This document shows, piece after piece, positions 1 through 6,146 of a stretch of 10,463 nt of DNA. The translations under genes were made by a program, and so were the position numbers. The notes beneath the pieces are model-generated. The model was given only the letters and a program-made list of their open reading frames with translations, searched no databases and had not been told where the DNA came from. How positions within the stretch are numbered: position 1 is the stretch's first letter; the number at the start of each line of letters is the position of its first letter. The stretch lies in NCBI GenBank assembly GCA_021106755.1, contig JAIOTM010000054.1:1-10463 (forward strand), given 5' to 3'. This stretch comes from Candidatus Cloacimonadota bacterium. GTDB lineage: Bacteria > Cloacimonadota > Cloacimonadia > Cloacimonadales > JAIOQZ01.

Positions 1-1092
1 GGTGAGTACAAACACTTTATGCTCAAGGAAATTTTCGAGCAACCTGTTTCGGTCGCCAACGCTTTTCGGGGAAGATTCGTGGAAGACCTTTCCACGACTC
101 GTCTCGGCGGTTTGGGAATGACTGGAGAGGAGCTTCGCAGAATCAAGAGCATCCAGTTGATAGCCTGCGGAACATCGTGGCATTCCGGGCTGATAGGCGA
201 ATATATTATCGAAGATATTGCCCGCGTTCCCGTTGACGTACACTACGCGGGAGAATACCGCTACAGTAACCCAATTATCCCTGATGATACCTTAGTGTTG
301 GTTATCAGTCAGTCAGGCGAGACAGCCGACACCTTAGCCGCACTCCGGGAAGCACGAGCTAAAGGTGCACGAGTGCTGGGTATTACTAATGTGGTTGGCA
401 GTACAATCGCACGTGATTCTGATGGTGGAGTTTACATACATGCGGGGGCGGAGATAGGAGTGGCTTCTACCAAAGCGTTTACGTCTCAGGTAACGGTGCT
501 TTCCCTGTTGGCTTGTCTTCTCGGAAGACAGCGACACATGTCGCCAATACTCGGAGCAGAATTCATTGCTGAATTAAAGGCTATTCCCACAAAAATATGC
601 GAAATTCTGGCACAAACGGATACTATCAAAGCGGTTGCTGCTTCTATCAAAGACGCAGGGAATGCTCTGTATCTCGGTAGGGGAGTGAATTTCCCGGTTG
701 CGTTGGAAGGAGCATTAAAATTGAAGGAAATATCCTACATACACGCTGAAGGTTACGCGGCGGGAGAGATGAAACACGGACCTATCGCCCTGATAGACCA
801 GAATATGCCGGTTATCGCGATAGCTGTTAAAGACCCACTTTACGAGAAAGTTGTCTCTAATCTTCAGGAAGTCAGGGCACGCAAAGGGCGATTGTTCTCT
901 ATAGTCAGTCCGGGAGACACTGCGGTTAGAGACATCTCGGAGCAGATTATCGAAATCCCGCAAACTATTCCGGCTCTTCAGCCTTTGCTGACAGTAATTC
1001 CATTACAACTTCTTGCTTACTACGCGGCAGATTTACTGGGTCTTGATGTTGATCAACCTCGAAACCTTGCCAAGAGTGTGACCGTAGAATAG
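1..1092 (+). CDS. glmS: Glutamine-fructose-6-phosphate aminotransferase (isomerizing), 3' part
   Basis: GlmS makes glucosamine-6-phosphate from fructose-6-phosphate and glutamine, the first committed step to UDP-GlcNAc for peptidoglycan and LPS. Reading frame 1 is open from the first base and begins GEYKHFMLKEIFEQP, a GlmS signature just after the glutaminase domain. The gene therefore starts upstream, and the internal ATG at 19 is not its start. The 363 visible residues are the isomerase half with two SIS domains. Visible sugar-phosphate motifs are CGTS (about residue 56), SQSGET and STKAF. The catalytic segment KLKEISYIHAEGYAAGEMKHGP matches the region holding the catalytic Glu and His of the E. 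coli enzyme. The C-terminus NLAKSVTVE carries the conserved catalytic Lys. The gene looks intact to its stop. recO follows after three bases, so the two are probably co-transcribed. Confidence 0.97.
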   Translation, partial: GEYKHFMLKEIFEQPVSVANAFRGRFVEDLSTTRLGGLGMTGEELRRIKSIQLIACGTSWHSGLIGEYIIEDIARVPVDVHYAGEYRYSNPIIPDDTLVLVISQSGETADTLAALREARAKGARVLGITNVVGSTIARDSDGGVYIHAGAEIGVASTKAFTSQVTVLSLLACLLGRQRHMSPILGAEFIAELKAIPTKICEILAQTDTIKAVAASIKDAGNALYLGRGVNFPVALEGALKLKEISYIHAEGYAAGEMKHGPIALIDQNMPVIAIAVKDPLYEKVVSNLQEVRARKGRLFSIVSPGDTAVRDISEQIIEIPQTIPALQPLLTVIPLQLLAYYAADLLGLDVDQPRNLAKSVTVE

Positions 1093-1095
1093 CCC

Positions 1096-1872
1096 ATGGA
1101 CAACAGACAGCGGGATTTCCAGCTTGAGGGCATTATCCTCGACAGGATTCCGTACAAGGAGTCCAGCTTTATACTGAAAGTGTTAACTCCCCGGAAGGGT
1201 GTGATTTCAATAATCGCTCAGGGAGCGCGTAAAGAAAACAGCAAACTGCAGGGAGTCCTTGATCTGATGAATCTCTGCAATTTTGATTTATACCGTAGCG
1301 GCGAATTATTTAACGTAAGGGGTGCAGAATTATTGAAATCCTATCACCTGACCTGCTCCTGGGAGCAAACTATTCTACTTCACGCGGGAGCGGAGTTGTA
1401 TCTCAAGCTGGCTATGGGGGAGCAGGAATCGGAAGCGACGTTCCATATTCTGAAAAAATATTCGGAATACGTTTCGGGAGTCAGCAAAAACGGAATAGCA
1501 GTATTCTGGCGTTTGTTGTATCGAACTCTTCTCAACGAAGGTGGTGCCTTTAATCTGCAAACTTGTGTTGTGTGCGGATGCGCGAAGGAGTTTGTAGCCT
1601 GTTATCCACGGAAGCATGGACTTATTTGTGGTTTGTGCGCGAAAAGGAGTGAAAAAGAACTCCTGATTCCCATCAGTCGGGAAATGGGGAATCTGTTCCG
1701 ATTGCTTCCAACTATTGGGAATGTGCTGGAAGAAATTACAATCAGTATGGAAGCGAGAAAACGGATAACTGAAATTTTTTTCCTACAAATTGAGGAGCAT
1801 TCAGGACGGAAGATTATCCTTAAAAGCCTGAGCCAGCTTGATGATTCGGATTCATTAAATGAGGTTCCCTGA
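1096..1872 (+). CDS. recO: DNA repair protein RecO
   Basis: RecO acts in the RecFOR pathway, displacing SSB and loading RecA on gapped single-stranded DNA. The 258-residue length is normal for the family. The N-terminal stretch (about residues 8-80: EGIILDRIPYKESSFILKVLTP, then GVISIIAQGARK) is the RecO OB-fold. The helical C-terminal domain carries the zinc site, with Cys157-x2-Cys160 and Cys178-x2-Cys181 preceded by the typical LLNEGGAFNLQ segment. The ATG at 1096 lies three bases after the glmS stop. No Shine-Dalgarno sequence is visible before it, which suggests translation coupled to glmS termination. No clear terminator follows, but a strong promoter region for the next gene begins about 40 bases downstream. 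Sequence identity within the family is modest, as is usual for RecO, but the zinc motif and layout make the call firm. Confidence 0.93.
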   Translation: MDNRQRDFQLEGIILDRIPYKESSFILKVLTPRKGVISIIAQGARKENSKLQGVLDLMNLCNFDLYRSGELFNVRGAELLKSYHLTCSWEQTILLHAGAELYLKLAMGEQESEATFHILKKYSEYVSGVSKNGIAVFWRLLYRTLLNEGGAFNLQTCVVCGCAKEFVACYPRKHGLICGLCAKRSEKELLIPISREMGNLFRLLPTIGNVLEEITISMEARKRITEIFFLQIEEHSGRKIILKSLSQLDDSDSLNEVP

Positions 1873-1911
1873 AAGCAATGAATAAAAATGATTAGTTGTA
1901 GTAAAAAAGAA

Positions 1912-1956
1912 TTGACACCATAATCATTGATAGCTAAAATTGTATTAGAATATAAT
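1912..1956 (+). promoter_or_regulatory. Two overlapping sigma-70-type promoters
   Basis: Two good hexamer pairs interleave here. The first is TTGACA at 1912-1917, a 17-base spacer, and TAAAAT at 1935-1940. The second is TTGATA at 1927-1932, an 18-base spacer, and a perfect TATAAT at 1951-1956. They would start transcription near 1947 and 1963, giving leaders of about 53 and 37 bases before the ATG at 2000. This agrees with the strong ribosome binding site downstream and suggests a highly expressed secreted protein. The call rests on consensus matching only; one of the two may be inactive. Confidence 0.7.
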
Positions 1957-1999
1957 AGAGTGTTTAATATTACATAGTTCTTCATTAAGGAGGTCAGAA

Positions 2000-3037
2000 A
2001 TGAAGAAGTTATTAGTTTTATCTATAGTAGTCTTAGTTAGCTTCGCAATACTGTTCGCTGAGAGTGAATCTGAGCCGAACAACTATTCGGGGCAAGCGAA
2101 CACAATCCCTAATGCTGGTGCTTCTGTTGTTGGTGTACATGGCAACATAGTCAATACCGATAGAGATTGGTGGATGTATCAGGCACATGGTGGAGATCAG
2201 ATTAATGTTACTCGCACTATGGGAGTTATGGTCGGAGTCTATTGTCCAAATTCAGCTTCATATTTAGGTGGTGCAGATTTGCTCTATATTGTACCCGGTA
2301 CTCTTGGTATTCTGTACAATAATTATGTAAGAATTTCTCTTCCTAGTGGACAAACAACAGGTAACGTGGATTATTCGGTACAAATTACTAATAATACCAA
2401 TAACACGTTACCGGTAGAACTTTCGACTTTCAATTGCAATGTGACTTACCAGAATTTCGTTTCAATCAACTGGACAACCCAGTCTGAATCGAACCTGCAA
2501 GGTTACAATATCTATCGGGCAGAAACTCATCATCTGGAAAATGCTTTGATGATTAATCCCAATATCATCCCCGCTGAGAACACTTCAACTGTTAAAGACT
2601 ACACCTATTCAGATGAAGCAGCAGAATCTCAGCAATCATATTACTACTGGCTTGAAAGTGTTGAACTGAACAACACTAATATGTACCATGGGCCAATCAG
2701 TATCACAGTTATACTGGGTGAGGATTCTGATGATAACACACCGGATTTATTCTCGGTGAATACAGCGATTGTCAACAACTTCCCGAATCCCTTCAATCCA
2801 TCTACTTCTATCATGTATTACCTGGCAGAAGATGCTTCAAGTGTAGATATGGAAGTTTACAACGTTAAAGGTCAGAAAATGGCTGATTACTATGAAGGAC
2901 CTCAAATTGAAGGTTATCACTCAATTGTCTGGAATGGTAAAGACCTGAACGGAAAAACAGCCGCATCCGGTTTGTACATGTTCAAGCTTAACGTTGATGG
3001 AAAGACCTTCGTAAAACAAGGCGTTCTTGTAAAATAA
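2000..3037 (+). CDS. Secreted protein with PPC-like, Fn3-like and T9SS C-terminal sorting domains
   Basis: This 345-residue protein has a clear signal peptide (MKK, then a hydrophobic core, likely cut after Ala20). Residues about 24-130 begin with SEPNN and contain a DRDWW motif, resembling the bacterial pre-peptidase C-terminal (PPC) beta-sandwich. From about residue 137, LPVELSTF opens a fibronectin-III-like segment (INWTTQSESNLQGYNIYRAE) common in FCB-group surface proteins. Residues 261-345, starting FPNPFNPSTSI, are a FlgD-like Ig fold of the T9SS type A sorting kind, ending in GLYMFKLNVDGKTFVKQGVLVK. The protein should cross the inner membrane by Sec and then be exported and attached or released by the type IX system. 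No enzyme domain is visible, so a surface structural or binding role is inferred. A strong Shine-Dalgarno (AAGGAGGT, 1987-1994) lies five bases before the ATG. The gene has its own promoters and terminator. Confidence 0.9.
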   Translation: MKKLLVLSIVVLVSFAILFAESESEPNNYSGQANTIPNAGASVVGVHGNIVNTDRDWWMYQAHGGDQINVTRTMGVMVGVYCPNSASYLGGADLLYIVPGTLGILYNNYVRISLPSGQTTGNVDYSVQITNNTNNTLPVELSTFNCNVTYQNFVSINWTTQSESNLQGYNIYRAETHHLENALMINPNIIPAENTSTVKDYTYSDEAAESQQSYYYWLESVELNNTNMYHGPISITVILGEDSDDNTPDLFSVNTAIVNNFPNPFNPSTSIMYYLAEDASSVDMEVYNVKGQKMADYYEGPQIEGYHSIVWNGKDLNGKTAASGLYMFKLNVDGKTFVKQGVLVK

Positions 3038-3057
3038 TATCACAAACTGATATACTG

Positions 3058-3086
3058 AAACGGGCTGGTTTTTCCAGCCCGTTTTA
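3058..3086 (+). terminator. Rho-independent terminator of the T9SS-type gene
   Basis: CGGGCTGG (3061-3068) pairs perfectly with CCAGCCCG (3074-3081) across a five-T loop, and the stem ends in TTTT. Three A residues before the stem can pair with the T run, so it may also work on the opposite strand. It lies 20 bases after the stop codon at 3037. Confidence 0.93.
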
Positions 3087-3155
3087 TTGTGGAATCAATT
3101 AAGTACACTTCTCAAAATCATTTACCAACTACCAAAACGCTTTGCATAATGCTTG

Positions 3156-3188
3156 ATATTCTGCTTTTTCAAAAATCTGGCAGAATAT
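3156..3188. repeat. 9-bp perfect inverted repeat in a non-coding gap
   Basis: ATATTCTGC (3156-3164) and GCAGAATAT (3180-3188) are perfect inverted copies around a 15-base spacer. The spacer holds five T, one C and five A. The surrounding stretch 3087-3301 has no convincing gene. The repeat could be a stem-loop in an unrecognised transcript, a protein-binding site, or the trace of a small mobile repeat. There is no T run after the second arm, so a terminator is unlikely. Confidence 0.45.
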
Positions 3189-3301
3189 ACTCGACTTTAT
3201 GGGGGTTTTCTTCAGACGTAAAGAGCCATCTTGAGCATGAAAAACAACATAACAAAATCTTCTTGAAAAGATAAGGCATCCATACGGGATAGATATAATA
3301 C

Positions 3302-3334
3302 TTGACATTATGTCTGGTATTGTTTACATTGTAA
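3302..3334 (+). promoter_or_regulatory. Promoter with two palindromic operators for the XRE regulator
   Basis: TTGACA (3302-3307), a 17-base spacer and TACATT (3325-3330) form a promoter whose start point would fall at about 3337. Two 11-base perfect palindromes with one-base centres overlie it. GACAT-T-ATGTC (3304-3314) covers the -35 box and TTACA-T-TGTAA (3324-3334) covers the -10 box. Both share an ACAT core, and their centres (3309 and 3329) are 20 bp apart, close to two helical turns. That is the arrangement expected for cooperative binding of a small Cro/CI-type dimer that represses its own promoter. The binding protein is inferred from adjacency. A stray TATAAT at 3294-3299 has no matching -35 box. 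Confidence 0.62.
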
Positions 3335-3336
3335 CC

Positions 3337-3546
3337 ATGAAGAACGAAGTTAGATATTATCGGTTTATGCGAGATGAAATGACCCAGCAGGAGCTTGCTG
3401 ATAAGGTAAATGTTACTCGCCAGACTATTCTCGCTATTGAAAAAAGCCGTTTCAATCCATCTGTGCGTTTAGCAATGAAAATTGCCGAGGTGTTGAGTGT
3501 ATCTATTGAAAAACTATTCCAACTCACCGAAGAGGACAAGGAGTAA
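3337..3546 (+). CDS. Small XRE/Cro-CI family transcriptional regulator
   Basis: This is a 69-residue single-domain DNA-binding protein. The helix-turn-helix spans about residues 16-42 (MTQQELADKVNVTRQTILAIEKSRFNPS), with the likely recognition helix at about 27-36. The tail (LAMKIAEVLSVSIEKLFQLTEE) completes the five-helix fold of the short XRE regulators that often sit next to membrane-protein genes. An in-frame ATG at 3310 would add nine residues. I chose 3337 because family members usually begin just before the first helix, and because 3310 lies between the -35 and -10 boxes of the best promoter. With that promoter the mRNA would begin at or next to the ATG, so it may be leaderless; no Shine-Dalgarno is visible before either ATG. 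The membrane-protein gene follows after two bases, and its ribosome binding site lies inside this gene's last codons. Self-repression is likely. Confidence 0.9.
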   Translation: MKNEVRYYRFMRDEMTQQELADKVNVTRQTILAIEKSRFNPSVRLAMKIAEVLSVSIEKLFQLTEEDKE

Positions 3547-3548
3547 CT

Positions 3549-4244
3549 ATGAAATCTGTATTTGGACAATACACAAGCCTTATGCGTAGCATCTGGATGA
3601 TGTTGGTTGTAATCAGCATATTCTTAGCTGCCGCGTTGCCTCAAAATCCGTGGTGTATCTACAGTTACGGAGCATTCGTGCTGATTCTTTTAGCATTGCC
3701 CCTGGTTATGGAGTTCAAGAAAAAGAGCGAACTGGATGAGATGCAAACTCATAACACCCGACTTTCCAGCCATATTGTCTATAACCTGACTGTAGGGCTT
3801 CTCATTATAATTATGATGAAAGACTACTATTCACAAGGTGAGAATGCCCCCAATCAATTCTATATGCTACTCTTAACACCTATGACCGTTAAATTGTTAT
3901 TCAACATGTTCGCCAATCTGCCCGCCTGGCAGGCAGCACGCATAATTACCATATTTTTCGGTGCGTCCTGGACACTGTTCGCGGTGCTATCGCATGTTGG
4001 AGATATTGTGGTTGTGATTGAGGCTACTCCTTTTTTACTGTTAATCGTATTGGGGCTTATGACTAAGAAATGGCCAGTAATCTGCGGTCTTTTATTAACA
4101 TTACTCGGAATATTCGGCACCTGGTTTTTCATTATAGGGAATAGATTCGATATCTACATGAAAATCTTAATGACAAGCATACTTATTCTGCCAGTACTGA
4201 CAAGCGGAGTGATGCTGTTAATACGAAATGGAAAGAAATTGTGA
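3549..4244 (+). CDS. Polytopic membrane protein of unknown function, partner of the XRE regulator
   Basis: This 231-residue protein is very hydrophobic, with about eight predicted membrane segments near residues 13-30, 36-55, 74-90, 103-120, 131-149, 152-170, 174-195 and 203-224. The longest polar stretch is about residues 56-73, between segments two and three, with the charged sequence FKKKSELDEMQTHNTR. This is reminiscent of the DE-rich loop in small membrane proteins (DUF2178-type) encoded beside XRE regulators, but I cannot confirm the family. No transporter or enzyme motif is visible. AAGGAG (3538-3543), inside the end of the regulator gene, is its ribosome binding site, five bases before the ATG. 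Its stop overlaps the next gene's GTG, so all three genes are probably co-transcribed. Its function may be what the regulator controls. Confidence 0.85.
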   Translation: MKSVFGQYTSLMRSIWMMLVVISIFLAAALPQNPWCIYSYGAFVLILLALPLVMEFKKKSELDEMQTHNTRLSSHIVYNLTVGLLIIIMMKDYYSQGENAPNQFYMLLLTPMTVKLLFNMFANLPAWQAARIITIFFGASWTLFAVLSHVGDIVVVIEATPFLLLIVLGLMTKKWPVICGLLLTLLGIFGTWFFIIGNRFDIYMKILMTSILILPVLTSGVMLLIRNGKKL

Positions 4245-4888
4245 AACGTATAATTTGTTTACTATGTTTGCAGATGAGTCTTTTGCTGGCGGTTAATCCA
4301 GCCAATCTTCCTCTGAGCCGCGTTAAGTACAACAACAACGGCAGTATTTGTCGCGGATACAGCAAAGAGCCAATTGAGATAAACGGATATAGTTGCGTAA
4401 GATATATCTGGTTCTATCCAGAAGGCACATTAGATAACTTCGAAGTAGCAGATTCGACAATTATCAATAATATCCCAATCCCCGCCCGTTCAAAAAAATT
4501 TTTAACTCCCGATGGTGTTCTTGATTGTGTCTGGTTCTCGCGGGATGTGTTAGTACAGGGGTACTTCTGCCCCGGCGGTAATTGCAAGGAAGCTACCGGA
4601 TTTCATCCCAATGGTCAGCTTCGGTATGTGTTTCCGCGCGAACCTGTAGAGATAAATGGTATTTTATGTTATCCAAGCGGAATGACTGGTGTGTATTTTT
4701 ACCCTGAAGGAAATCTGAAATCCTGTTATGTGTATCAAGATGTTGACATTCAGGGAAAGCATTATAAAAAGGCTACACAGCTTCAGTTCAGTCAATTGGG
4801 AGAGATAATCGGCTCACAACGCCCTTCGTTTTTCTATCGGCTGTTCTGGTGGCACATAATGTATGGTTTGGTCAAGATTATATTCTAA
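4241..4888 (+). CDS. Secreted protein with repeated PEG/PNG (MORN-like) motifs
   Basis: This 215-residue protein starts at GTG. The GTG overlaps the preceding TGA as GTGA, and a weak site GGAAAG (4230-4235) lies five bases upstream, which suggests translational coupling. Residues 1-18 (KR, then a leucine-rich core ending LLLAV) look like a Sec signal peptide or anchor. The body contains repeats of the kind seen in YwqK-like and MORN-variant proteins: WFYPEGTL (from about 57), LTPDGVL, FHPNGQL (from 121) and YFYPEGNL (from about 152). A longer unit repeats with a 91-residue offset: EPIEINGYSC at 43 and EPVEINGILC at 134, each followed by a FYPEG motif 15-19 residues later. The C-terminus is strongly hydrophobic and aromatic (FFYRLFWWHIMYGLVKIIF), possibly a membrane-associated helix. 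YwqK homologues have been called antitoxins in some annotations, but nothing here supports a toxin pair. An envelope location is inferred; the function is unknown. Confidence 0.8.
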   Translation: MKRIICLLCLQMSLLLAVNPANLPLSRVKYNNNGSICRGYSKEPIEINGYSCVRYIWFYPEGTLDNFEVADSTIINNIPIPARSKKFLTPDGVLDCVWFSRDVLVQGYFCPGGNCKEATGFHPNGQLRYVFPREPVEINGILCYPSGMTGVYFYPEGNLKSCYVYQDVDIQGKHYKKATQLQFSQLGEIIGSQRPSFFYRLFWWHIMYGLVKIIF

Positions 4889-4889
4889 T

Positions 4890-4893
4890 GGAG
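4890..4893 (+). promoter_or_regulatory. Ribosome binding site that fixes the hldA start
   Basis: GGAG lies five bases before the ATG at 4899. The earlier in-frame ATG at 4863 lies inside the previous gene, has no such site, and would add 12 residues not typical of the family. Confidence 0.7.
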
Positions 4894-4898
4894 CAATT

Positions 4899-5909
4899 AT
4901 GACAGACCCTGATTTAGCAAGGAAGCTCTCCTGTATAACGGAGCTATTTAAAAGTAAACATATTCTCGTTGTAGGTGACATGATTCTGGACCATTACATA
5001 GACGGTAAAGTCCAGCGCATTTCTCCCGAAGCACCTATTCCGATTGTGGAAGTTTCAAAGGAATATTATCGGCTTGGAGGTGCAGCGAATGTTGCCAATA
5101 ACCTGGTCTCGTTAGGAATCCGAACATCTATAGCGGGAATGCTTGGTGGTGATCGTTATGCCGGTATTTTCCGGGACAAGCTCTCTGAAAAGGGAATTTC
5201 TCCCGTTTTTCTAATTGAGGATACTCAGCGTTCTACCACGTTGAAGACCAGAATTATGAGCAACAATCACCATATTGTCCGGGTCGATTTTGAACATAAA
5301 CACTACGCTGAAGAAAACAATGAAACTTTGCTACTGCAAAATATCAGTTCAATAATCCAGAACGTAGATGCTGTAATTCTGCAAGACTATAATAAAGGTG
5401 TGCTTACTCCGAGAATAATTAACGAGACTATCCAATTATGCCGTCTGCGAAATGTACCTGTTCTGGTTGATCCTAAATTCACAAATTTTTTCGCCTACAC
5501 AGGTTGCACAGTCTTTAAGCCTAATATGAAGGAACTCCAGCAAAACCTGAGTCTCGAAATTAACACTGACGCGGAGTTAACACAGGCAGCCAGACAGCTC
5601 AATAACAGGCTTGATTCTGACTATCTGGTGATAACCCGCGGAGCAGAGGGAATTACAGTATTCGAAAAAGAACTCCGCACTGATTATCCAAGCCTTGCAC
5701 GGGAAGTTTACGATGTTTCTGGTGCTGGAGATACGGTTATCTCAATTCTTGCCGCGTCTCTTGCAGTCGGACTCGATATAAAGAACGCGGTTGAATGTGC
5801 GAATATAGCGGCTGGACTTGTCTGTGCCAAAGCAGGAACAAAGCCTGTAGAAGCTACAGAATTCCAGAAAGCTGTCATCCGGTTCCACTCCAATCATATA
5901 GACGCATGA
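4899..5909 (+). CDS. hldA: D-glycero-beta-D-manno-heptose-7-phosphate kinase
   Basis: This PfkB/ribokinase-family enzyme phosphorylates heptose-7-phosphate at C1 on the route to ADP-heptose, the precursor of the LPS inner core. The 336-residue length fits a stand-alone HldA, or the N-terminal half of HldE. Visible motifs are HILVVGDMILDHYIDGKVQRISPEAP near the N-terminus, GGAANVANNL from about residue 60, VLVDPK, and the ATP-site signature DVSGAGDT with catalytic Asp278. RISPEAPIPIVEV with GGAANVA is characteristic of HldE/HldA rather than of fructokinases. The start is set by the GGAG at 4890-4893. The cytidylyltransferase domain of bifunctional HldE is absent and not encoded nearby, so a separate HldC-type enzyme is expected elsewhere. 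The gene lies ten bases after the PEG-motif gene and probably shares its transcript. No clear terminator follows. Confidence 0.93.
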   Translation: MTDPDLARKLSCITELFKSKHILVVGDMILDHYIDGKVQRISPEAPIPIVEVSKEYYRLGGAANVANNLVSLGIRTSIAGMLGGDRYAGIFRDKLSEKGISPVFLIEDTQRSTTLKTRIMSNNHHIVRVDFEHKHYAEENNETLLLQNISSIIQNVDAVILQDYNKGVLTPRIINETIQLCRLRNVPVLVDPKFTNFFAYTGCTVFKPNMKELQQNLSLEINTDAELTQAARQLNNRLDSDYLVITRGAEGITVFEKELRTDYPSLAREVYDVSGAGDTVISILAASLAVGLDIKNAVECANIAAGLVCAKAGTKPVEATEFQKAVIRFHSNHIDA

Positions 5910-6055
5910 TTTGGGCTAACCCACTAATAGTACAGAGATTGAAGAAAATATTAAAAAAAGCAGACTTTGCAAAGATTCATCAAAGATTGTACATTGAATC
6001 TAAAATATTCAGGAGTTCCATGACATCATCTGGTGAGAGAATAAACATTTTCTTA

Positions 6056-6084
6056 TTGTCATTCATCATAGGTGATGTTAAATT
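6056..6084 (+). promoter_or_regulatory. Probable promoter of the hybrid histidine kinase gene
   Basis: TTGTCA (6056-6061), a 17-base spacer and TAAATT (6079-6084) form a plausible sigma-70-type promoter. It would start transcription near 6091, with a leader of about 55 bases. The 237-base gap 5910-6146 otherwise shows no clear hairpin terminator or convincing gene. The match is moderate and the gap is AT-rich, so chance is possible. Confidence 0.4.
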
Positions 6085-6134
6085 GTTTTAATACGAAGTG
6101 ACTAAACCCGAGATATTAATATTTTCCGGTTTGC

Positions 6135-6138
6135 GGAG
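6135..6138 (+). promoter_or_regulatory. Ribosome binding site of the hybrid kinase
   Basis: GGAG lies eight bases before the ATG at 6147. A TTG at 6144, directly before that ATG and in frame, would be five bases away. The ATG is preferred on codon type; the choice adds or removes a single residue. Confidence 0.65.
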
Positions 6139-6146
6139 TAGTATTG

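Noticed and set aside
1602..1985. 127-codon minus-strand frame opposite recO and its downstream gap
   Set aside because: It is antisense to a firmly identified gene, and its sequence is serine- and isoleucine-rich as expected for a shadow frame.
3089..3274. 61-codon frame starting with GTG between the terminator and the regulator promoter
   Set aside because: It begins just past the terminator T run with no ribosome binding site, and its composition resembles translated non-coding AT-rich DNA. No domain or signal is visible.
3294..3299. Perfect TATAAT before the regulator gene
   Set aside because: No acceptable -35 box lies 16-19 bases upstream (the nearest, TTGAAA, is 25 bases away). The TTGACA/TACATT pair with its operators explains the region better.
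3087..3301. Remnant of a mobile element around the inverted repeat
   Set aside because: No transposase fragment, no target-site duplication and no second copy are visible in the window.
4241..4888. Toxin-antitoxin reading of the PEG-motif gene (YwqK-like proteins are sometimes labelled antitoxins)
   Set aside because: The protein has a signal peptide and a membrane-like tail, and no toxin-like gene lies beside it, so a cytoplasmic antitoxin role is not supported.
5906..6091. 61-codon frame whose ATG overlaps the hldA stop as ATGA
   Set aside because: The overlap looks like translational coupling and the peptide is basic then hydrophobic. However, there is no ribosome binding site, no recognisable family, and the likely kinase promoter lies within its end. 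It is left as a chance frame, although a small protein cannot be excluded.
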